This document shows positions 49,801 to 58,873 of a stretch of DNA of 64,000 bases, one piece after another. Each line of letters begins with the position of its first letter. Positions within the stretch are counted from its first letter, which is position 1. The stretch is from Candidatus Desulfovibrio intestinavium (lineage in GTDB: Bacteria; Desulfobacterota; Desulfovibrionia; Desulfovibrionales; Desulfovibrionaceae). The position numbers and the translations under genes are program-made. The notes under the pieces are model-generated. The model saw only the letters and a list, made by a program, of their open reading frames with translations, had not been told where the DNA came from and did not search any database. Location: contig DWZD01000040.1 of NCBI GenBank assembly GCA_019118345.1, positions 62,001-126,000 on the forward strand, in the 5' to 3' direction.

Positions 49801-49925
49801 CGGTTGTGGGGCACGATGAGCAGGGCGCGACCGGGGCAGCCCTCTGTGCGCCGGGCAATGAAGTCCTTGAGCGCGGGCAGAAAGGGGCGTCGCCAGGAAA
49901 AGAGCAGAAAGGGACTTCCGGCCAT
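46884..49925 (-). CDS. addB: AddB-like nuclease subunit (PD-(D/E)XK, Fe-S type)
   Basis: 1013-residue partner of an AddAB double-strand-break helicase-nuclease. The N-terminal part is a divergent inactive-helicase fold. The C-terminal nuclease has GKADRIDRRENALCLVDYKTG near 852-872 (PD-(D/E)XK), with one cysteine in CPKRFVWQYLCG near 733 and three in CSFCPYRGAC at the very end, the four ligands that form the AddB [4Fe-4S] staple. The ATG starts 2 bases after the addA-like stop. The order helicase-then-AddB is the reverse of the classical addB-addA. Confidence 0.87.
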   Translation of the reverse strand: MAGSPFLLFSWRRPFLPALKDFIARRTEGCPGRALLIVPHNRPWRYLQHLYALEGKPTLLPRVMTFSEVVRLWREQLGGPPVRTANRLDQVALLRECVNGLARSDSALAARFAPMDMEEFLPWGMRLAGLLDELFSHGVTAGDIAHMEGEVSPPAAALLNALGRLQAAYARRLREDRRTTPGFDLGETARLGVEVPACLRPRPERPVLLAGFALLTPTEDVLFRRLWEAGADICLHTDTALAGQGTPHWACEGHGDWLRRWRARAEAVGPDDADASEPELHFFAGYDVHSQLAALREALIREGATPAAGEAVVPVATEAADEETANAEALLWRQEAGTSPSTAVVLTHNGLLLPVLHHLPRKDVNVSMGYPLDRSPLCRLLEGLFRAQEERSADGRYYWRSLLDCLRHPYLAMLRQETPPGTADVHEAEAVSLREPLHRLCETIRQGSRTLRLADALDAVRDALEPAQARALADLARLLFDAFGAVRTCADLADALADLCAFLTERGRAVWPRYPLDAEAMYRLREHCLPMLRRNALSREPFSPRQLFQFARQILREERIPFEAVPLTGLQVLGMLETRLLHFDQVHIVDATDESLPGSAAQDPLLPDSLRQELGLPDARRRERAAAHTLFRLCAGARTVSFYWQEGIARSSLLDARKSRSRFVEQLIWREERRRGALLVPGEDALRTPSGTARPATAAPGEIDRTPALHEAMRRFLNGHISPTALDAYLHCPKRFVWQYLCGLREAEEVNEGDDRALVGQIIHRMLERLYGAHVGQTVTAETFRDADLASLLEECLAELGGDVSLPPESRIMLQLAAPYRLRNYLCGQPESLIVALEQELKAEMRLWGRSFRLIGKADRIDRRENALCLVDYKTGHLSPPDALIWNEEAFWQELEAFRIRAEAGEAEADEALPLLDELRERVRSLQLPCYVVLLGAMRPDERVENACLVELADTGKEYALFSGPWDDADYDRARRRCKDVLGLALWHMEHAAAFPPRSGRCSFCPYRGACRS

Positions 49926-49927
49926 GC

Positions 49928-52900
49928 CTACACCTCGTGATACAGGGGAAAGACCGCTTCCAGTTCCGCCTGCGCAGCCGATGCTCCGTCCGCCTCCACG
50001 CGCCGGAAACAGCGCTCGTCCAGATAAACCAGCAGACCCGTGGCGGGCAGATCGGGGGGCAGGCAGGCGAGGTAACCGCGCAGCTGGCTCAGATGGGCCT
50101 CGTCAGGCCGTCCGCTTTTGAACTCCAGAATGAGATGCCGCCGCCTGCCCGGCACAATCACATCCGCGCGTCCGGCCCGCAGGCCGTCGCCCCACGGCAC
50201 CAGCAGGCCCTGTTCCGTGTGGCCCCGCTCCAGCCAGTCCAGCAACGGCGGCTGTTGCGCCACCCAGGTCAGGGCGGCCAGCACGCCCTGGCGCAGGCTT
50301 GCATCATCCGGCAGGCTGCGGGCAAAATGTTCCTCGCCGCGCTGCAGGGCCGTGGCGGCCCGTGCGGCGGCATCCCCCGTCGTTCCGCCCAGATGCCCCA
50401 GACAGAGATGCAGAAATTCGCCCCTGTCCCGTGCCCGGAAGGCCGAGACCAGCGGATTGCGGAAAATCTTGAGCGTGGGCAGCCACTGCATGGGCCGCCA
50501 CGGCCCGTCCCCGTCCGGGCCGGAGCCGGCAAGCGCCATGTCTTCCGCTTGCGGCGGCGCGGAAGCATCGACGAGATCGGCCTCCGCGACAGGGGACGGA
50601 CAGAGCGGCAGGGGCATGTCGCCCTCGGCATGGGGCACGTCCCGGCCGGACAGCCGCCACAGGCAATTCATGGCCGCCACGCCGCCGCTGTCGCGAGCGG
50701 GGGGCCGGATCACATGCAGCTCCTCGCGCGCCCGGGTAAAGGCCACATAGAGCTGGTTGATGCGTTCCACAGCCTGCCGCGTCCGTTCGCGGTAAAAGGG
50801 GTCGCCCATTGCGGCACGAGTCCTGCAGACCATGCGCAGGCCGCCCCGATCTACCAGCATCACGCTGTCGCCCTTGAAGCCTCTGGCGGACAGGGGCAGG
50901 ATGACCGCCGGGGCTTCCAGCCCCTTGGACTTGTGAATGGTCATGACGCGTACGGCATCCAGCTTGTCGGGCATGGGCACCTTTTCCAGAGCGCCCTTCC
51001 GCTCCCAGTGGCAGAGAAAGGCGGAGGGCGAGTCCAGCCCGTTTTCCTCGGCCGTGGACAGCACCTCCATGAAGCAGCGCAGAAAGATGTCCGCCTCCGG
51101 GAAGCGACGCCAGACGTCCAGACGGCGGCACCATTCCATCAGGGCGTCATAGGGCGTCATCAGTCCGGCGCGACTGAGGAAGGGGGCCAAAAAATATTCC
51201 CAAATGTCCGGCCGGAAGGCGCGAAAAGCCTGCCCAAGCTGCCCGGCGGCGCGGACATGGCCCACCCGCCAGTCATGCAATGCCGCCGCATCCAGCCCGT
51301 AAGCCGGATGCCCGGCCAGCAGGCTGCCGTTGAGCACTGTCCACAGGGCCACATCATCTCCGGGCCGATCCAGAAAGCGCAAAAAGGCCACCAGCTGGAT
51401 GACAAGCGGGTGTTCGGCCAGGAGGAGGCTGTTTTCGGTAATGACGGGAATGCCATCTTCCATGAGGCGTTCGGCGTAATCGTGCGCCATGTCGTTGGTC
51501 TCCACCAGCACGAGCAGATCCGACCAGGGCCGCCGCGCGCCAATCTCCCGCACCATGCGCAGCAGGCTTTGTGCCACGGCCTGCCCGCCTTCCGTCTTCT
51601 CCTCGTCTTCGCCGTCCTCATCGGCGGGCAGGGCATCATCCCCCGCCACGGCCTGCGCGTCGCAGACCCGGACAAAACCGCCCCCGGGCGCGTTGTCCGG
51701 ACAGGCCTGCGCGGCATCGGCATAGGCCTCCGTCACGCTGGTCACGCCGTCTTCCAGCACTTTGGGCGGGATGCTGGCCCCCAGCATGGCCGTGAGCACC
51801 TCACGGGCCGCATCCGGATCGGCCAGTCGGGAAAACAGGGCATTGTTGTAGGCCACCAGGCCACGGCGGCTGCGGCGGTTGAAAGGCAGGGATTCCCGGC
51901 GGCACTCCCCGGCCATGCCCAGCAGCTCAGCGTCCCGCGCAATTTCGTCAAACAATGCGGTTTCCCCGCCGCGCCAGCCGTAAATGGCCTGCTTGACGTC
52001 GCCTACCCAGGCAAGGGAGCCGCCCTGCGACAGGGCCTCGACCACCAGCGGCAGCATGGCTTCCCACTGCCGGCGGCTGGTATCCTGAAATTCATCCAGC
52101 ATGAAATGCCGCAGGCGGCTGCCCAGACGGCAGAGCGCCTCCGGCACGCCGTATTCCCCGGAAAGGGCCTCGACGGCCTTGAGCGGAATGAGCACCGCCG
52201 GGATATTGCCGTCGCGGCGGCTGTCGCCGACAAAATCCTCACACAGCAGCTGCGCCAGATGCACCGTGCGGGCGTACTTGCGGGCCTCCTTCAGGAAGGG
52301 CAGCAGGCGCGCATCCTCCACGGCCCGCACCAGTCCGGCGAGCGCCTCCAGCAGCGGGGCGGGACGGGCGGCCTTGCCCTTGAGCATCTTGCCGCCGCCG
52401 TCGGCAAACATGGCGCTGACGCAAAAACTCGCATTGCCGTCCCGAATCTTGTCGCAGGCCTTGCGCCCGTTGACGGAAACCTCCGCACCCGCCGCTGCCG
52501 CCTCCCGCAGGAAGGCGGCGGCCGCGGCGCGGCAGGCCGTCCAAATGGCCTCTTCCCGCGCCTCCAGCGCTTCCGGCGGGCTGAGCCGGGAAAAGCTGCC
52601 GTCCAGCATGCCGTCCCACAAATCCTTCAGGCCCCGCACCAGATGCGGGCCGGCCACAAAGCCCTTGCGGTTGGACTGCCGGATCATCTCGTCATAAACG
52701 CCCTGCAACAGGGCCAGCTTGCCCGCGTCGCCGTGCCAGGCCTCGTCCAGCAGCCTGTCCAGCCGGGGCTGCATGGCCTCGTCGCTGGCAAAGACGGGCT
52801 GAAAATCCGGCGGCAGACCGAGATCCAGCGCCGCCGCCCGCACGATGCGGTGCAGCAGGCTGTCGATGGTGCGGATGTTGAGCGAGGCCAGATCCCGCAG

Positions 52901-53260
52901 GATGATGTCCAGCCAGCGGGCCGCCTCTGCGGACGAAAGGGGAATGTCCGGGGCCGGCTGTCCGAGGGCCACGCTTTTCAGGGTCGTGACGACGCGATCC
53001 CGCATTTCCGTGGCTGCGGCATTGGTAAAGGTGATGGCCAGGATTTCTCCCCAGTGGGCCGGGCCGTCATGGCGCAGCAGGCAGGCCGAACCGGCCTCTC
53101 CGGCGGCAAGGTTGCAACCGGCCAGCCGGTTCAGGAAAAGGCGCGTCAGGGTATACGTCTTTCCCGAACCGGCCGAGGCCTTGATTTGCAGCATGCGCCC
53201 GGGCGAGCGCAACATGGCGTCAATGTCCATCGTCTGCCGGCTAGCGCTGCGCGTCGGCAT
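49928..53260 (-). CDS. addA: AddA-like UvrD/REP helicase-nuclease
   Basis: 1110-residue SF1 helicase: Walker A IKASAGSGKTYTL at 26-38, motif Ia AITFTNAAATEM, DEFQDTSRRQWEAM (Walker B), VGDVKQAIYGWRGG, motif V VMTIHKSKGLEAP, motif VI LYVAFTRAREELHV, and a C-terminal nuclease with ILEFKSGRPDE near 1045. It unwinds and degrades broken ends until Chi-like regulation, feeding RecA. The ATG at 53260 has GGAG 6 bases upstream and overlaps the phosphofructokinase stop by 20 bases. Confidence 0.9.
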   Translation of the reverse strand: MPTRSASRQTMDIDAMLRSPGRMLQIKASAGSGKTYTLTRLFLNRLAGCNLAAGEAGSACLLRHDGPAHWGEILAITFTNAAATEMRDRVVTTLKSVALGQPAPDIPLSSAEAARWLDIILRDLASLNIRTIDSLLHRIVRAAALDLGLPPDFQPVFASDEAMQPRLDRLLDEAWHGDAGKLALLQGVYDEMIRQSNRKGFVAGPHLVRGLKDLWDGMLDGSFSRLSPPEALEAREEAIWTACRAAAAAFLREAAAAGAEVSVNGRKACDKIRDGNASFCVSAMFADGGGKMLKGKAARPAPLLEALAGLVRAVEDARLLPFLKEARKYARTVHLAQLLCEDFVGDSRRDGNIPAVLIPLKAVEALSGEYGVPEALCRLGSRLRHFMLDEFQDTSRRQWEAMLPLVVEALSQGGSLAWVGDVKQAIYGWRGGETALFDEIARDAELLGMAGECRRESLPFNRRSRRGLVAYNNALFSRLADPDAAREVLTAMLGASIPPKVLEDGVTSVTEAYADAAQACPDNAPGGGFVRVCDAQAVAGDDALPADEDGEDEEKTEGGQAVAQSLLRMVREIGARRPWSDLLVLVETNDMAHDYAERLMEDGIPVITENSLLLAEHPLVIQLVAFLRFLDRPGDDVALWTVLNGSLLAGHPAYGLDAAALHDWRVGHVRAAGQLGQAFRAFRPDIWEYFLAPFLSRAGLMTPYDALMEWCRRLDVWRRFPEADIFLRCFMEVLSTAEENGLDSPSAFLCHWERKGALEKVPMPDKLDAVRVMTIHKSKGLEAPAVILPLSARGFKGDSVMLVDRGGLRMVCRTRAAMGDPFYRERTRQAVERINQLYVAFTRAREELHVIRPPARDSGGVAAMNCLWRLSGRDVPHAEGDMPLPLCPSPVAEADLVDASAPPQAEDMALAGSGPDGDGPWRPMQWLPTLKIFRNPLVSAFRARDRGEFLHLCLGHLGGTTGDAAARAATALQRGEEHFARSLPDDASLRQGVLAALTWVAQQPPLLDWLERGHTEQGLLVPWGDGLRAGRADVIVPGRRRHLILEFKSGRPDEAHLSQLRGYLACLPPDLPATGLLVYLDERCFRRVEADGASAAQAELEAVFPLYHEV

Positions 53261-54620
53261 GGGCAACTCCGGGCGGCAGCATGCCGGCCAGCGTCCCCTG
53301 TCCGGTGGATTCCAGCACGGCACGCCACAGGTCGGAGGCGATGTTGAGCTTGCGGCGCTTGGCTGTCACCAGGGCCAGCGGCAGATGCACGAACTTGTCC
53401 TGCAAACGGCCGACGACCATTTCCGTGCGGCCGGCCAGAGCCGCATGCACGGCGTATTGCCCCAGAAAGCCGCAATACACCTTGTCGTTGGGCGTGGCGG
53501 GCACGGAGCGGATGATGTAGCTCGGGTCGATGAACTTGAGGGTATGGGGCATGCCCCGCTCCTTGAGGTAACGCTTTATCTCCTTCTGGAGCAGGGAGGC
53601 GATGTCGCCCAGCACGGGATTGCCGGAGGCGTCGGTTTCGCCGCGCTGATCCAGCAGATGCTGCCCGGCCCCCTCGGCCACCACGATGACCGCATGATGC
53701 CGGGCGGCCAGCCGCTGTTCCAGCGCGGGCAGAAGGCCGCCCTCGCCCTCGAGCCGAAAGACGGCCTCGGGCACGAGAACGAAGTTCACCTCCTTGAGGG
53801 CCAGCACGGCCCGCGCGGCAATGAAGCCCGATTCCCGCCCCATGAGCTTGACGAGGCCGATGCCGTTGTGCACGCCGCAGGCTTCGGTGTGAGCGCACTG
53901 AATGGCCTCGGTGGCCTTGGCCACCGCCGTCTCGAAGCCGAAGGACTGGGCAATGAAGTTGATGTCGTTGTCGATGGTCTTGGGGATGCCGATGACGGAA
54001 AGTTTGAGGTTGCGGCCCGCCACCTCGTCGGCAATGGCCTGCGCGGCCTTCATGGAGCCGTCGCCGCCGATGACGAAAAGGATGTTGACATTGCTGCGCT
54101 CCAGCATGTCCACGATCTCTTCCGGCGACTGCGGCCCGCGCGACGTGCCCAGCATGGTGCCGCCGAAACGGTGGATGTCGCCCACGCTCCGGGGAGTCAG
54201 TTCCATGACCTCATGTCCGTAGCGGGCAATGAAGCCTTCCAGCCCGTAGCGGATGCCCAGCACTGAGGGCACGTCGTAGGCGTGATGGGCCTCCAGCACG
54301 ATGGAGCGGATCACGTCGTTGAGGCCGGGGCAGAGGCCGCCGCAGGTGACAATGGCGCACTTGGCCCGTCGGGGATCGAAATAGAGCTTGCGGCGCGGCC
54401 CGGCGGCCTCGAAACAGAGGCACACCGGTTCGTCGAAATCGTCGCACAATTCCCTGTCCACATGGATGGGCACGCGGCGCTCGTCGGCCCAGGCGCGGAA
54501 GGGCAGGGGAGAGTCCAGCTTGGCCGGGCCGAGCAGCCGGATGCCGGTATCAATGCCGTTGTATTCCTCATGACAGATGGAAGTCATGGTATGCGCGGAA
54601 TCCTTCGTGTGCCGGGTCAT
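53241..54620 (-). CDS. pfkA: 6-phosphofructokinase (clade with GGDGS/PKTIDND)
   Basis: 459 residues, longer than E. coli PfkA (320). The N-terminal 90 residues are extra; the core has CGGLCPGLNDVIR, GGDGSMKAA near 187-195, IPKTIDNDI near 216-224, MGRESGFIA and CGFLGQYAVHAAL. Gly in GGDGS indicates ATP use, whereas Lys in PKTIDND is typical of PPi enzymes; this Gly/Lys pair is known in the ATP-dependent clade related to PPi-PFK. The ATG at 54620 has GGAGGGG 6 bases upstream. It precedes the addA-like gene. Confidence 0.88.
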   Translation of the reverse strand: MTRHTKDSAHTMTSICHEEYNGIDTGIRLLGPAKLDSPLPFRAWADERRVPIHVDRELCDDFDEPVCLCFEAAGPRRKLYFDPRRAKCAIVTCGGLCPGLNDVIRSIVLEAHHAYDVPSVLGIRYGLEGFIARYGHEVMELTPRSVGDIHRFGGTMLGTSRGPQSPEEIVDMLERSNVNILFVIGGDGSMKAAQAIADEVAGRNLKLSVIGIPKTIDNDINFIAQSFGFETAVAKATEAIQCAHTEACGVHNGIGLVKLMGRESGFIAARAVLALKEVNFVLVPEAVFRLEGEGGLLPALEQRLAARHHAVIVVAEGAGQHLLDQRGETDASGNPVLGDIASLLQKEIKRYLKERGMPHTLKFIDPSYIIRSVPATPNDKVYCGFLGQYAVHAALAGRTEMVVGRLQDKFVHLPLALVTAKRRKLNIASDLWRAVLESTGQGTLAGMLPPGVAHADAQR

Positions 54621-54680
54621 GTTTTCCCCTCCGGTTACAGGCTCGATGCAAGAATGCCACACCGCATTGCCGGCACGGCT

Positions 54681-55235
54681 TCAGGCCGTGCGCGGGGCAT
54701 CGTGCTCCGCCTTCATGGCGGCAATGACCAGCGTCAGGAAGGCATCCAGCTCCAGGCCGATCTTCTCGCATTCCCGGATATTGTCGCGGTTGACGCTGGC
54801 GGCAAAGGCCTTGTCCTTCATCTTCTTCCTGATGCTTTTGCTCTCCATGCCTTCATAGCCCGTGGGCCGCATGAGCGCCGCCGCGCTCACCAGTCCGGTC
54901 ACGGTTTCGGCGCAGCGCAGGGCATAATCCAGACGGCTTTGCGGCATGATGCCCGTCATTTCGCCGTTGTGCGCCCGAATGGCCGTGAGCGCCTCTTCCG
55001 GCAGGCTGCCCGCCAGCGCTTCCGCCGCAACAAGGCCGTGCCGCGCCGGTTCGTTCATGGTCGCCGGATAATCCGCGTCATGGAGCAGGCCCGTCAGCGC
55101 CCAAAGATCTTCATCCTCGCCGAAGTGCCGCGCCAGAGCCGCCATGACAGCCGCCGAGGCCGTGCTGTGTTGCAGCAGGCCGCCTTCCACCCCGTTTTTC
55201 GCCAGCAGGCCCAGGGCATCGGAATATGTCATCAT
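54681..55235 (-). CDS. HD-domain phosphohydrolase-like protein
   Basis: 184 residues with the HD signature: HSTASAAVM near 23-31 and LLHDADYP near 49-56, then ARHGLVAAEAL and RAHNGEMTG, giving H..HD..H..D-type metal ligands. The family acts on phosphate esters of nucleotides or other small molecules. The start has GAGGT 7 bases before the first of two ATGs. It is divergent from ricT and 60 bases ahead of the pfk start. Confidence 0.8.
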   Translation of the reverse strand: MMTYSDALGLLAKNGVEGGLLQHSTASAAVMAALARHFGEDEDLWALTGLLHDADYPATMNEPARHGLVAAEALAGSLPEEALTAIRAHNGEMTGIMPQSRLDYALRCAETVTGLVSAAALMRPTGYEGMESKSIRKKMKDKAFAASVNRDNIRECEKIGLELDAFLTLVIAAMKAEHDAPRTA

Positions 55236-55311
55236 GCTGTTACCTCGCAAAGAGAACGTCCTTTCAGGATATGCCAGGCCGGGCCGCTTGGCAAGGCGGC
55301 CCCCGCCCATG

Positions 55312-55340
55312 TTGACAGCACGCGGAATATGTCGGAAAGT
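55312..55340 (+). promoter_or_regulatory. Weak promoter candidate for ricT-metG
   Basis: Perfect TTGACA at 55312-55317 followed after 17 bases by GAAAGT, which matches only three -10 positions. The distance to ricT is plausible. Confidence 0.35.
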
Positions 55341-55383
55341 CCCTGCTTGTCGCAACAAATTCTTCATGAGGTTCATCATCACC

Positions 55384-56490
55384 ATGCCCCTTTATGGCCT
55401 GAGATTCCGTACCCTCGGACAAACGAGCTACCATTCCGGCCCGGATGCGCTGCGCCCCGGCGATCATGTGATCATGGCGGCGGAACAGGGCGAGGCGCTG
55501 GCCGAGGTGGTCTCCGGGCCGCACGAATCCCTGCCCGCGCCCTATGTGGATGGCGGTCAGGAAATCCTGCGCCCGGCCACGGCGGGCGATCTGGAACGCG
55601 CACGCGCCAATGAGGAACTGGCCCGCGAGGCCGGAGCCTTCTGCCGCCGCTGCATCCGCCAGCGCCGTCTGGACATGAAACTTGTGGAAGTGGAAATCTA
55701 TTTCGACCGCAGCAAGTTCATCTTCTACTTCACCGCCCCGGCGCGCATCGACTTCCGGGAGCTGGTCAAGGATCTCGTGCGCGAATACCGTGCCCGCATC
55801 GAACTGCGCCAGATCGGCGTGCGCCATGAAACGCAGATGGTGGGCGCCGTGGGCAATTGCGGCATGGTCTGCTGCTGCCGCCGCTATCTGCGCAAGTTTG
55901 CCCCGGTCACCATCCGCATGGCCAAGGAGCAGAACCTCTTTCTCAATCCGGCCAAGATTTCCGGCATCTGCGGGCGGCTGCTGTGCTGCCTGGCCTATGA
56001 ACAGGAAAATTACGATCGTTTCCATCACCATTGCCCCCGGCTGGGCAAGAAATACCAGACCAGTCAGGGCAGCATGAAGGTTCTGCGGGCCAATATGTTC
56101 CGCAACAGCCTGTCCGTGCTCAATGAAAACAATGAAGAACTTGAACTGACGCTTGAAGAATGGCAGGCCCTTGATCCGCACCGGCCCGAAGCGCCGCAGC
56201 AGGCGGCCGCGCCGGGCAAGCCGCAGGCCAAGGCCCAGCCGGCCGCTTCCGGCGACGGCATGCTGGTGGTTTCCGCCACGCCGGATACCATCGACGAGGA
56301 TCTGTCCCGCTTTGACGACCTCCTGCCCCCGGACGAACAGCCCGACGAGGCTGAGACCTCGCAAGGCGGCCCGGACGACGCCCTACCGCCCGGAGCGGCG
56401 GGGCAGGGCGAGAGCGGTAAATCCCGCCGCAGGCGTCGGCGCAAACCGGCCTCCCGCGGCGGCGAGGCCCCTTCCCCCGAACACGAGTAA
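55384..56490 (+). CDS. ricT: RicT/YaaT PSP1-domain regulator protein
   Basis: 368 residues. The PSP1 domain spans about 60-240, with conserved cysteines GNCGMVCCC near 157-165 and ICGRLLCCLAYEQ near 196-208. In Bacillus the RicAFT (Y) complex binds [4Fe-4S] and modulates RNase Y mRNA processing; ricA and ricF are not seen here, and the partner may be different. The last 120 residues are acidic, then a run of Arg (RRRRRRK), likely disordered. ATG at 55384 is preferred; ATG at 55366 is possible. metG follows by 12 bases. Confidence 0.88.
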   Translation: MPLYGLRFRTLGQTSYHSGPDALRPGDHVIMAAEQGEALAEVVSGPHESLPAPYVDGGQEILRPATAGDLERARANEELAREAGAFCRRCIRQRRLDMKLVEVEIYFDRSKFIFYFTAPARIDFRELVKDLVREYRARIELRQIGVRHETQMVGAVGNCGMVCCCRRYLRKFAPVTIRMAKEQNLFLNPAKISGICGRLLCCLAYEQENYDRFHHHCPRLGKKYQTSQGSMKVLRANMFRNSLSVLNENNEELELTLEEWQALDPHRPEAPQQAAAPGKPQAKAQPAASGDGMLVVSATPDTIDEDLSRFDDLLPPDEQPDEAETSQGGPDDALPPGAAGQGESGKSRRRRRRKPASRGGEAPSPEHE

Positions 56491-56502
56491 GGAGCGCACC
56501 CG

Positions 56503-58479
56503 GTGTCCCATTTCTTCATCACCACGCCCATTTATTATGTGAACGCCCAGCCGCATCTGGGCCATGCCTACACCACCATTGTGGCCGACTGTCTGGCCCG
56601 CTTTCACCGTCTGAAAGGGGAGGACACCCTCTTTCTGACCGGCACGGACGAGCACGGCGACAAGATCGTGCAATCCGCGGAAAAGCAGGGCAAGAGTCCG
56701 CAGGCATTCGTGGACGCCATCAGCGCGCAGTTCCGCGCGCTCTGGCCGCAACTCGGCATTGCCAACGACCGCTTTGTGCGCACCACGGACGCCGACCACA
56801 AGGCCCGCGTCCGGCAGTTCCTGCAAAAGGTCTACGATGCCGGTGACATCTATTTCGGGGAGTTCGGCGGCCATTACTGCTATGGCTGCGAACGCTTCTA
56901 TACGGAAAAGGAGCTGGAAAACGGCCTCTGCCCGCAGCACCTCACCAAGCCGGAATTCATCAGCGAGAAAAATTACTTCTTCCGCATGTCCAAATACCTG
57001 CCCTGGCTCAGGGAGCACATTCTTGCCAACCCCGACTTCATCCGGCCGGAACGCTACCGCAATGAGGTGCTGGCCATGCTGGAATCCGGCGCGCTGGAGG
57101 ATCTCTGCATCTCCCGGCCCAAGAGCCGCCTGACCTGGGGCATCGAACTGCCCTTTGACACGGACTATGTCTGCTATGTCTGGTTTGATGCCCTGCTCAA
57201 CTACATCAGCGCCCTGGGCTGGCCGGACGGCCCGGATTACCCCCGTTACTGGCCGGGCGAGCATCTGGTGGCCAAGGACATCCTCAAGCCGCATGCCGTG
57301 TTCTGGCCCACCATGCTCAAGGCCGCCGGCCTGCCCCTCTACCGGCATCTGAACGTGCATGGCTACTGGCTGGTGCGCGACACCAAGATGTCGAAATCGC
57401 TGGGCAATGTGGTTGACCCGCTGGCCATGAGCAAGGAATTCGGGCTGGACGCCTTCCGCTATTTCCTCCTGCGGGAAATGCACTTCGGTTCGGATGCCAG
57501 CTTCAGCGAGGAAAGCATCGTCACCCGCATCAATGCGGATCTGGCCAATGATCTGGGCAATCTCTACAGCCGCGTGCTGTCCATGACCGCCAAGTATTGC
57601 GAGGGCAGAACGCCCGCCTGCGGCACCTTCAACGAAGACGACAGGGCCATTGCCGATCTCTGCCTCACGGCCCTGCAGAATTTTGTGCAGCTTTTCGGCG
57701 GCACGCAGTTCTCGCAGGCCCTGGAATCCCTCTGGGAGCTGGTGCGGGCCTGCAACAAATATGTGGACTCGCAGGCCCCGTGGGCGCTTTTCAAGCAGGG
57801 CGACATGGCGCGCCTGAACACGGTGATGCACGTCCTGCTCACGGCCATGCGCAAGGTGGCGCTCTGCCTCTGGCCGGTCATGCCGCAGTCGGCGGCGGCC
57901 ATGCTGAGCCAGCTGGGGCAGCCCGCCGATGGCGACACCCCGCCCGCCTGCGATCTGGAACAGGAAAGCCGGGAATTTGCCGGCCTTGCGGCAGGCGCGC
58001 CGCTGGCGGCCGCCTCCAACCTCTTCCCGCGCATTGACGTGGCGGCCCGGGCCAAGGCCGCCGAAGCCGCCGCCAGGGCCGAAAAGGAAAAAAACAAGGC
58101 GGAAAAGGCCGCGCAAAAGGCCAAGGCGGCCCCTGCGCCCGCCGAACCGGCGGCGGAAATCAGCTTCGAGCACTTCAAGGCCGCCGATTTGCGCGTGGGC
58201 ACGGTGCGCGTCTGCGAACGCCACCCCAATGCCGACCGCATCCTGCGGCTGGAAATTGATTTCGGGGAGGGACAGCCGCGCCAGATCCTTTCCGGCCTGG
58301 CCGAATACTTTGCCCCGGAAGAACTGGTGGGCCGGCAGGTCTGTGCGGTGCTCAATCTGGCCCCGCGCAAGATTCGCGGCCTTGTGTCCCACGGCATGGT
58401 GCTCACGGCCGAACAGGAGGGCAGGCTTGTCCTGCTCCAGCCCGGCGGCCCCATGCCCGACGGCAGCCGCATCGGCTAG
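56503..58479 (+). CDS. metG: Methionyl-tRNA synthetase with C-terminal tRNA-binding domain
   Basis: 658 residues, GTG start with AAGGAG 8 bases before. Class I signatures: PHLGHAY (HIGH variant) at 17-23 and KMSKS at about 296-300. A zinc knuckle (CYGCERFY and CPQHL) lies near 126-150. An Ala/Lys-rich linker (about 515-550) joins an EMAPII-like tRNA-binding domain (FKAADLRVGTV near 562-572 to the end) that also makes the dimer. ricT and metG form one operon. Confidence 0.97.
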   Translation: MSHFFITTPIYYVNAQPHLGHAYTTIVADCLARFHRLKGEDTLFLTGTDEHGDKIVQSAEKQGKSPQAFVDAISAQFRALWPQLGIANDRFVRTTDADHKARVRQFLQKVYDAGDIYFGEFGGHYCYGCERFYTEKELENGLCPQHLTKPEFISEKNYFFRMSKYLPWLREHILANPDFIRPERYRNEVLAMLESGALEDLCISRPKSRLTWGIELPFDTDYVCYVWFDALLNYISALGWPDGPDYPRYWPGEHLVAKDILKPHAVFWPTMLKAAGLPLYRHLNVHGYWLVRDTKMSKSLGNVVDPLAMSKEFGLDAFRYFLLREMHFGSDASFSEESIVTRINADLANDLGNLYSRVLSMTAKYCEGRTPACGTFNEDDRAIADLCLTALQNFVQLFGGTQFSQALESLWELVRACNKYVDSQAPWALFKQGDMARLNTVMHVLLTAMRKVALCLWPVMPQSAAAMLSQLGQPADGDTPPACDLEQESREFAGLAAGAPLAAASNLFPRIDVAARAKAAEAAARAEKEKNKAEKAAQKAKAAPAPAEPAAEISFEHFKAADLRVGTVRVCERHPNADRILRLEIDFGEGQPRQILSGLAEYFAPEELVGRQVCAVLNLAPRKIRGLVSHGMVLTAEQEGRLVLLQPGGPMPDGSRIG

Positions 58480-58525
58480 ACGGGAACAGACGGGCAGGGC
58501 GCAGGGAGGCGCACGGCCCGTGCGC

Positions 58526-58741
58526 TCACCGGCCCGGCGCTGCCGCGCCGTCGTCGGGCGGCGTCAGGAAAAGACGTTCCAGGGCCTGCTGGTCAAGGGG
58601 CGTGAGATTGAAACGCATGGCGGCATCGTCCAGCAGGCGCAGCAGCGCACTGCGGCTCTTGTCCTCCTTGTCGGCCCATTCGGCGGCCACATGGGCGGCG
58701 GCCCGGCGCACCAGCTCATTTTGCGGCATGATGGTCGGCAT
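58526..58741 (-). CDS. Small conserved-looking protein of unknown function
   Basis: 71 residues from an ATG with GGGAGAGG 6 bases upstream. It is helical and charged (VRRAAAHVAAEWADKEDKSRS, then ALLRLLDDAAMRFNL). No family is recognised; the ribosome site, composition and lack of any competing gene support coding. The frame is open much further upstream, but that part runs antisense to uppP. Confidence 0.55.
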   Translation of the reverse strand: MPTIMPQNELVRRAAAHVAAEWADKEDKSRSALLRLLDDAAMRFNLTPLDQQALERLFLTPPDDGAAAPGR

Positions 58742-58873
58742 GATGAACCTCTCCCTTGCGCGGAATCGCCTCGCGGCTTTCGGCGCATAGTTATGATGTG
58801 CAGGGACGTACCCTCTAACCACTAGCCAATGTTGCGCCCCTTGGCAATCCGTGCGGGCGCACGCGGGGAATCT

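Noticed and set aside
49937-53347. 1136-codon plus-strand open frame opposite the addA-like gene
   Set aside because: It is the antisense of a gene with all UvrD helicase motifs, has His/Gln/Gly-rich nonsense composition and no ribosome site.
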